From: Alcaligenes parafaecalis
GTDB lineage: Bacteria > Pseudomonadota > Gammaproteobacteria > Burkholderiales > Burkholderiaceae_B
DNA: 64,000 bases
Direction: 5' to 3'
Assembly: GCF_026344135.1 (NCBI RefSeq)
Contig: NZ_JAPKNA010000003.1
Span: forward strand, 124,001 to 188,000
Under the pieces are notes generated by a model. That model did no database searches. It had not been told where the DNA came from and saw nothing but the letters and a program-made list of their open reading frames with translations. The position numbers and the translations under genes are program-made. Below, in pieces: positions 60,952 to 64,000 of the stretch; positions within the stretch are counted from its first letter, which is position 1, and each line of letters begins with the position of its first letter.

Positions 60952-61169
60952 CATATTTAGATTGGGGTTTGTCCTAGAAGGGGCCGTAGATGGCTTATGG
61001 ACTGGCTTGGAGTTTTTTTCAGGCCTTGGCAGGGGATGGCGTTGCCTTTTTGATGCCTGTTTCTGGATGTGGTTTCAGGTTTCGCAAAGAGGGCTGAAGC
61101 AGTACTGGTATAGCTCTCTTTGTGTTTTTTTGAAGCTGCTTGAGGCGCTTCATGCGGCCCTTGGAATCC

Positions 61170-61305
61170 TTTCGCGCCTGCGGTCTAGCTGGTACACTTT
61201 GCGGCTGCTTTTCTGAGAAGCGCGCAGTAGCGGGATTGGCTTGTTGAACAGGCCCTTTGCTGTAGCACTTCCGGCTGCACTTGCCAGGAAAAGGCTTGTT
61301 TTTTT
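61170..61305 (+). ncRNA. Candidate small RNA between dctP and tRNA-Arg
   Basis: In the 450-bp stretch 60961-61412 no credible gene is found. It does contain TTTCGC (61170-61175) and TACACT (61193-61198) at 17-base spacing. An imperfect stem 61249-61258/61290-61298 is followed directly by seven Ts (61299-61305). A transcript of about 100 bases with an intrinsic terminator would result. No known RNA family is recognised and the -35 box is weak. A further AAGGCAG/CTGCCTT hairpin lies at 61317-61335. Confidence 0.3.
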
Positions 61306-61412
61306 ACGCACAGAACAAGGCAGTCAATCTGCCTTCATGTGCTGTAAAGCCTGAATTCCTGCGGTGTATGTGGCGTCTGGCCCGCTTGGGCCCACTCCAC
61401 AGAAAGCCCACC

Positions 61413-61487
61413 GGGCCCATAGTTAAATGGATATAACTTTCCCCTCCTAAGGGAAGATTGCAGGTTCGATTCCTGCTGGGCCCGCCA
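61413..61487 (+). tRNA. tRNA-Arg (anticodon CCT)
   Basis: The acceptor stem GGGCCCA pairs with TGGGCCC. The anticodon stem TTCCC/GGGAA encloses CTCCTAA, with CCT at 61446-61448. The T arm is GCAGG-TTCGATT-CCTGC, the discriminator is G, and CCA is encoded at 61485-61487. It is a minor Arg tRNA reading AGG. Confidence 0.95.
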
Positions 61488-61562
61488 TCGTATTTTTAAT
61501 CGCACTGTTCTCTTGGCCCCTTGATCCTGGGGCCGCGGGGCGTGCGCATAAGCAGCTTAGTC

Positions 61563-61988
61563 ATGACACTTCAAGGTTGGAAACGCCGCGCTTTTTACGT
61601 GGGTTTGTTTGAATTTTTCGCTATTGTTTTTTCTTCGTTCTTGCTGGCGTATTTTGCCGGGGGCGAGGCTTCTGAATCTGCACCGATTGCAGTGGCTATT
61701 TCCGTGATCGCGATTATCTGGAACTACGTGTTCAACACGGCGTTCGAGCATTGGGAATCCCGCCAGGCCATTAAAGGCCGCAGCCTGTTGCGCCGTAGCG
61801 TGCATGCCATCAGCTTTGAGGCTGGCTTGGTGATTGCCATCGTGCCTTTGTATATGTGGTGGTATCAGGTTGGCTTGATGGAAGCGCTGCGTATGGAAGT
61901 CGCCATTCTGGTGTTCTTCCTGATCTACTCGTTTATCTTTAGCTGGACCTTTGATCGAGTGTTTGGCTTGCCAGCCAGCGCGGCTTGA
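61563..61988 (+). CDS. PACE-family efflux transporter (AceI-like)
   Basis: This 141-residue protein has four membrane helices arranged as two repeated transmembrane-pair domains, as in the chlorhexidine exporter AceI (144 residues). Landmarks are the Glu in the first helix (GLFEFFA), the NYVFNTAFEHWESR loop ending the first repeat, the HAISFEAGLV start of the second and its SWTFDRVF end. It would export cationic biocides or polyamines with protons. ATG at 61563 gives the family length; a 14-residue longer frame is rejected. Confidence 0.85.
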   Translation: MTLQGWKRRAFYVGLFEFFAIVFSSFLLAYFAGGEASESAPIAVAISVIAIIWNYVFNTAFEHWESRQAIKGRSLLRRSVHAISFEAGLVIAIVPLYMWWYQVGLMEALRMEVAILVFFLIYSFIFSWTFDRVFGLPASAA

Positions 61989-62003
61989 AGCCCATCGCTC
62001 AAT

Positions 62004-62036
62004 AAAAAAGCCGCGTAATGCGGCTTTTTTGTTTTC
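62004..62036. terminator. Terminator between the PACE gene and the HxlR gene
   Basis: AGCCGC (62009-62014) pairs with GCGGCT (62020-62025). The A-run before and T-run after extend the stem and allow use from both sides. Confidence 0.88.
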
Positions 62037-62041
62037 TATAG

Positions 62042-62431
62042 TCACTCCGCCTGAGCGTCCCGACGCGCCTGGCAGATGCGTCCATGATGCACATCTGCCC
62101 ACTTCACCAGCTCTCGCATGGGCACCAGAAAGGATTGCCCCAATTCGGTCAGCGTGTACTCCACGCGTGGCGGTACTTCTGCGTACAAGGTCCGTTGTAC
62201 AAAACCATCAGTTTCCAGACGCTTGAGGGTGCGTGAGAGCATTTGGCGGGAAATATCGCCGATTTCTCGGCCCAGCTCGTTAAAGCGCAGGGTGCCCGGT
62301 GCCAGGGATTCCAGGATCAGCAGGCTCCATTGGTCGCCAATTCGATCCAGTACATCCCGTATGGGACAGGGTTGTTCAAATTCTTCCTGTATTGGGCTGG
62401 AAGCCAGTACTGCTGCGCTTGATGAGGACAT
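62042..62431 (-). CDS. HxlR-family transcriptional regulator
   Basis: This 129-residue winged-helix regulator has the family signature CPIRDVLDRIGDQWSLLIL followed by LRFNELGREIGDISRQMLSRTLKRLE. Cys22 sits where redox-sensing members such as YodB and HypR carry their reactive cysteine. It diverges from an NAD(P)-binding oxidoreductase gene with a perfect palindrome between, a common arrangement for aldehyde- or quinone-responsive HxlR regulators. Confidence 0.9.
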   Translation of the reverse strand: MSSSSAAVLASSPIQEEFEQPCPIRDVLDRIGDQWSLLILESLAPGTLRFNELGREIGDISRQMLSRTLKRLETDGFVQRTLYAEVPPRVEYTLTELGQSFLVPMRELVKWADVHHGRICQARRDAQAE

Positions 62432-62533
62432 GTGTCATCGCCTTCTGGGGTTCAATAGTCACTTCCATGTGACCTGGTATGGCTTGCGTGACTTCTTGTG
62501 GACTGTCAAAAAACTGTCTAGCATCACACTTAA

Positions 62534-62552
62534 TGGTCTACTTTATAGACCA
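62534..62552. promoter_or_regulatory. Perfect palindrome, probable HxlR operator
   Basis: TGGTCTA-N5-TAGACCA is a perfect 7-5-7 inverted repeat, 30 bp before the oxidoreductase ATG and about 100 bp before the HxlR start. It is the only strong palindrome in the intergenic region. Confidence 0.7.
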
Positions 62553-62582
62553 AGTCTTAATTTGAGCACACAAGGAGCTGTT

Positions 62583-63194
62583 ATGTCTCGTATTGCATTG
62601 ATAGGTGCTTCTGGCGAAGTTGGTTCGCGCCTTTTGAAAGAACTCTCGGATCGCGGCCATACGGTGACAGCGATTGCTCGCCATACTGAAAAAATTGCCA
62701 GTCTGCCCAATGTCACGGCTGTTCAGGGTGATGTGAATGATCTGGACGGTTTGATCGCGCTACTGCAAGGTCACGATGTGGCGATTAGTGCAGTTCGCTT
62801 TGCGTCTTCAGACCCTTCCAAACTGATCACGGCGGTTCGTGCTGCCGGTGTGAAGCGCTATCTGGTTGTGGGTGGTGCTGCCAGTCTGGAAGTGGCTCCC
62901 GGTCAGCGATTGATTGATCAGCCTGCTTTCCCGGACGCGTACCGTACCGAGGCCTTGGGTGGCATTGCTTTCCTGGATCAGTTGCGTCAGGAAAAAGAGC
63001 TGGATTGGACTTTCCTGTCCCCATCGGCTGAATTCGGCCCAGGTCAGCGCACAGGCAAGTTCCGTGTCGGCAAAGACAGCCTTTTGGTCTCGGACCAGGG
63101 CAGCAAGATTTCTTATGAGGATTACGCCATCGCTTTGGTGGACGAGATTGAACGTCCAGCCCATTCGCGCCAGCGATTCACCGTAGGTTATTGA
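62583..63194 (+). CDS. NAD(P)-binding oxidoreductase (NmrA/YwnB-like)
   Basis: This 203-residue short-chain, atypical Rossmann protein begins MSRIALIGASGEVGSRLLKEL, with the GASGxxG dinucleotide site. It also has DVNDLDGL, the VVGGAASLEV strand and FLSPSAEFGPGQRTG. Relatives reduce flavins, biliverdin or quinone-like compounds. The AGGAG site and ATG at 62583 define the start; a longer open frame upstream is antisense to hxlR. The secreted SnoaL-like gene follows after 16 bp. Confidence 0.86.
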   Translation: MSRIALIGASGEVGSRLLKELSDRGHTVTAIARHTEKIASLPNVTAVQGDVNDLDGLIALLQGHDVAISAVRFASSDPSKLITAVRAAGVKRYLVVGGAASLEVAPGQRLIDQPAFPDAYRTEALGGIAFLDQLRQEKELDWTFLSPSAEFGPGQRTGKFRVGKDSLLVSDQGSKISYEDYAIALVDEIERPAHSRQRFTVGY

Positions 63195-63210
63195 ACAAGG
63201 AGTGGGACTG

Positions 63211-63690
63211 ATGAAAGGTTTAATCCGATGGGTATCTCCAGTGTTATTAGCGGGCTCTTTCTTGTTGAGCACAAATGCAGTGTTGGCTGCCAATTCGCCG
63301 ACTCGTGATGTGGCTCAGGAAGAAAGCAATCGCAAGCTAGTGGTCGATTTTTACGAGAGCTTCTTCAACAAGCATCAGGTGCAGGAAGCGGCAGCCGTGG
63401 TGGCCGAGGACTACATCCAGCACAACCCGGAAGTGCCGGACGGAAAGGCGCCTTTTGTGGGTTATTTTGGTGGCTACTTCAAAGAAAACCCGGAGTCTCG
63501 TGCGCGGATTGTGCGTAGTGCCGCAGATGGTGATCTGGTCTATCTGCATGTGCACTCGACCAATGGCAAGGCAGATCGCGGACAGGCGGTGATTGATATT
63601 TTCCGGGTGCAAGACGGCAAGATTGTGGAGCACTGGGATGTGATTCAGGCCGTGCCGGAGCAGGCTGCCAATAGCAATACCATGTTCTAA
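63211..63690 (+). CDS. Secreted SnoaL-like/NTF2-fold protein
   Basis: This 159-residue protein has a signal peptide ending NAVLAAN at about residue 27 and a SnoaL-type NTF2 fold (NRKLVVDFYESFFNKHQ, YIQHNPEVPDG, DIFRVQDGKIVEHWDVIQ). Such proteins isomerise or hydrolyse small cyclic compounds, or are of unknown function. ATG at 63211 fits AAGGAG at 63197-63202 better than the GTG at 63202. It probably shares the HxlR-controlled transcript. Confidence 0.85.
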   Translation: MKGLIRWVSPVLLAGSFLLSTNAVLAANSPTRDVAQEESNRKLVVDFYESFFNKHQVQEAAAVVAEDYIQHNPEVPDGKAPFVGYFGGYFKENPESRARIVRSAADGDLVYLHVHSTNGKADRGQAVIDIFRVQDGKIVEHWDVIQAVPEQAANSNTMF

Positions 63691-63751
63691 GGTCGCTAGT
63701 TTGGGGTGATGCGCTGCCCCAGTGCAAAGAGGACTTATGTGTACGCCAGAT

Positions 63752-63782
63752 AAAAGACCCGCCATCACTGGCGGGTCTTTTT
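63752..63782. terminator. Bidirectional terminator at the right end
   Basis: A 12-bp stem pairs 63753-63764 with 63769-63780 around TCAC, with an A-run before and T-run after. It separates the SnoaL-like gene from the convergent MFS gene. Confidence 0.92.
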
Positions 63783-63863
63783 GATGAAGGGGGCCGTTAA
63801 ACAGCGTTCTTTTTTGGGCAAGCGTTTTTGCTGTGTTTTAGCAGGGTTTTAATCCCGAGTCGC

Positions 63864-64000
63864 CTAAGCCGTCTGCATCTTGATCTTGGCTTCGCGGATC
63901 GGCAGGTTGACGATGGCAGCCAGTACGGCCAACACAATATCAGCCCACCACATCCAGCTATAGTCGCCAAAACGAGTCAGGGCAATGCCACCCAGCCAAG
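63864..64000 (-). CDS. MFS transporter, C-terminal fragment
   Basis: The last 44 codons of a minus-strand gene are present, with a TAG stop at 63866-63864. They read LGGIALTRFGDYSWMWWADI, a final hydrophobic helix (VLAVLAAIVNLPI) and a charged tail. This is the typical end of DHA-type major-facilitator transporters. The rest lies beyond the window, so the substrate class is unknown. Confidence 0.6.
   Translation of the reverse strand, partial: WLGGIALTRFGDYSWMWWADIVLAVLAAIVNLPIREAKIKMQTA

Noticed and set aside
60914..61216. 100-codon ORF upstream of tRNA-Arg
   Set aside because: It starts inside the promoter of the TRAP operon, lacks an SD, and its translation is an odd W/F/L-rich string without helical periodicity.
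61413..61487. tRNA-Arg as an integration site of a genomic island
   Set aside because: No integrase gene and no repeat of the tRNA 3' end were seen in the following 2.5 kb, and the neighbouring genes look native.

Overview
The window looks like chromosomal DNA of a betaproteobacterium of the family Alcaligenaceae, most like Alcaligenes. This rests on gene content and order, not on any database search: an amgK-murU pair beside lptD-surA-rsmA with no pdxA between surA and rsmA, pcnB-folK, divergent hda/purM, mutL-miaA, an orphan Bug-type binding protein and a malic enzyme with a phosphotransacetylase-like tail. GC is moderate (mid-fifties by eye). Coding density is high and most gene ends carry a clear intrinsic terminator. 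There is no rRNA, phage, insertion sequence or CRISPR array.

Layout. 1-7250: the tip of an M20 amidohydrolase gene, a fatty-acyl-CoA ligase, suhB, mnmC, and a glycosidase-family-31 protein whose active site appears to have been lost. 7396-13002: tRNA-Lys with its promoter and terminator, then the methionine importer metNIQ and the glutamine importer glnHPQ. 13042-22408: a membrane-anchored coiled-coil protein, the MurNAc recycling pair murU-amgK, the outer-membrane assembly genes lptD-surA followed by rsmA, and a nucleoside-recognition-domain membrane protein. 22013-27612 (minus): a compact run glyQ-glyS-gmhB-acyltransferase-metalloprotease-gloA with overlapping genes. 27855-30293: enoyl-CoA hydratase and class I fumarase. 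30313-33447: a TetR repressor gene with three matching operator-like palindromes and two tandem MFS exporters.

34031-36828 holds the most interesting unit: a radical-SAM protein and a UdgX-type uracil-DNA-binding protein with an N-terminal extension. The promoter of the first gene carries a perfect LexA (SOS) box. 36838-41273: folK-pcnB-HAD phosphatase-hda on the minus strand and purM on the plus strand. 41502-49972: an NCS1 transporter, mutL-miaA, a DedA protein, amiC-tsaE and an AEC transporter. A 233-bp nested inverted-repeat structure sits in the 565-bp gap between dedA and amiC.

50124-54627: a Bug-type binding protein, maeB and a divergent LysR regulator. 54845-60850: one minus-strand catabolic operon (TRAP transporter dctPQM, FCD-type GntR regulator, DapA-family lyase, aldehyde dehydrogenase) for an unidentified carboxylate. 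61170-64000: a possible small RNA, tRNA-Arg(CCT), a PACE-type efflux protein, and a HxlR regulator with a perfect palindrome in front of an NAD(P)-binding oxidoreductase and a secreted SnoaL-like protein. The window ends in the tail of an MFS transporter gene.

Start codons were set from Shine-Dalgarno (SD) sites and family N-termini, so several genes are shorter than their longest open frame.
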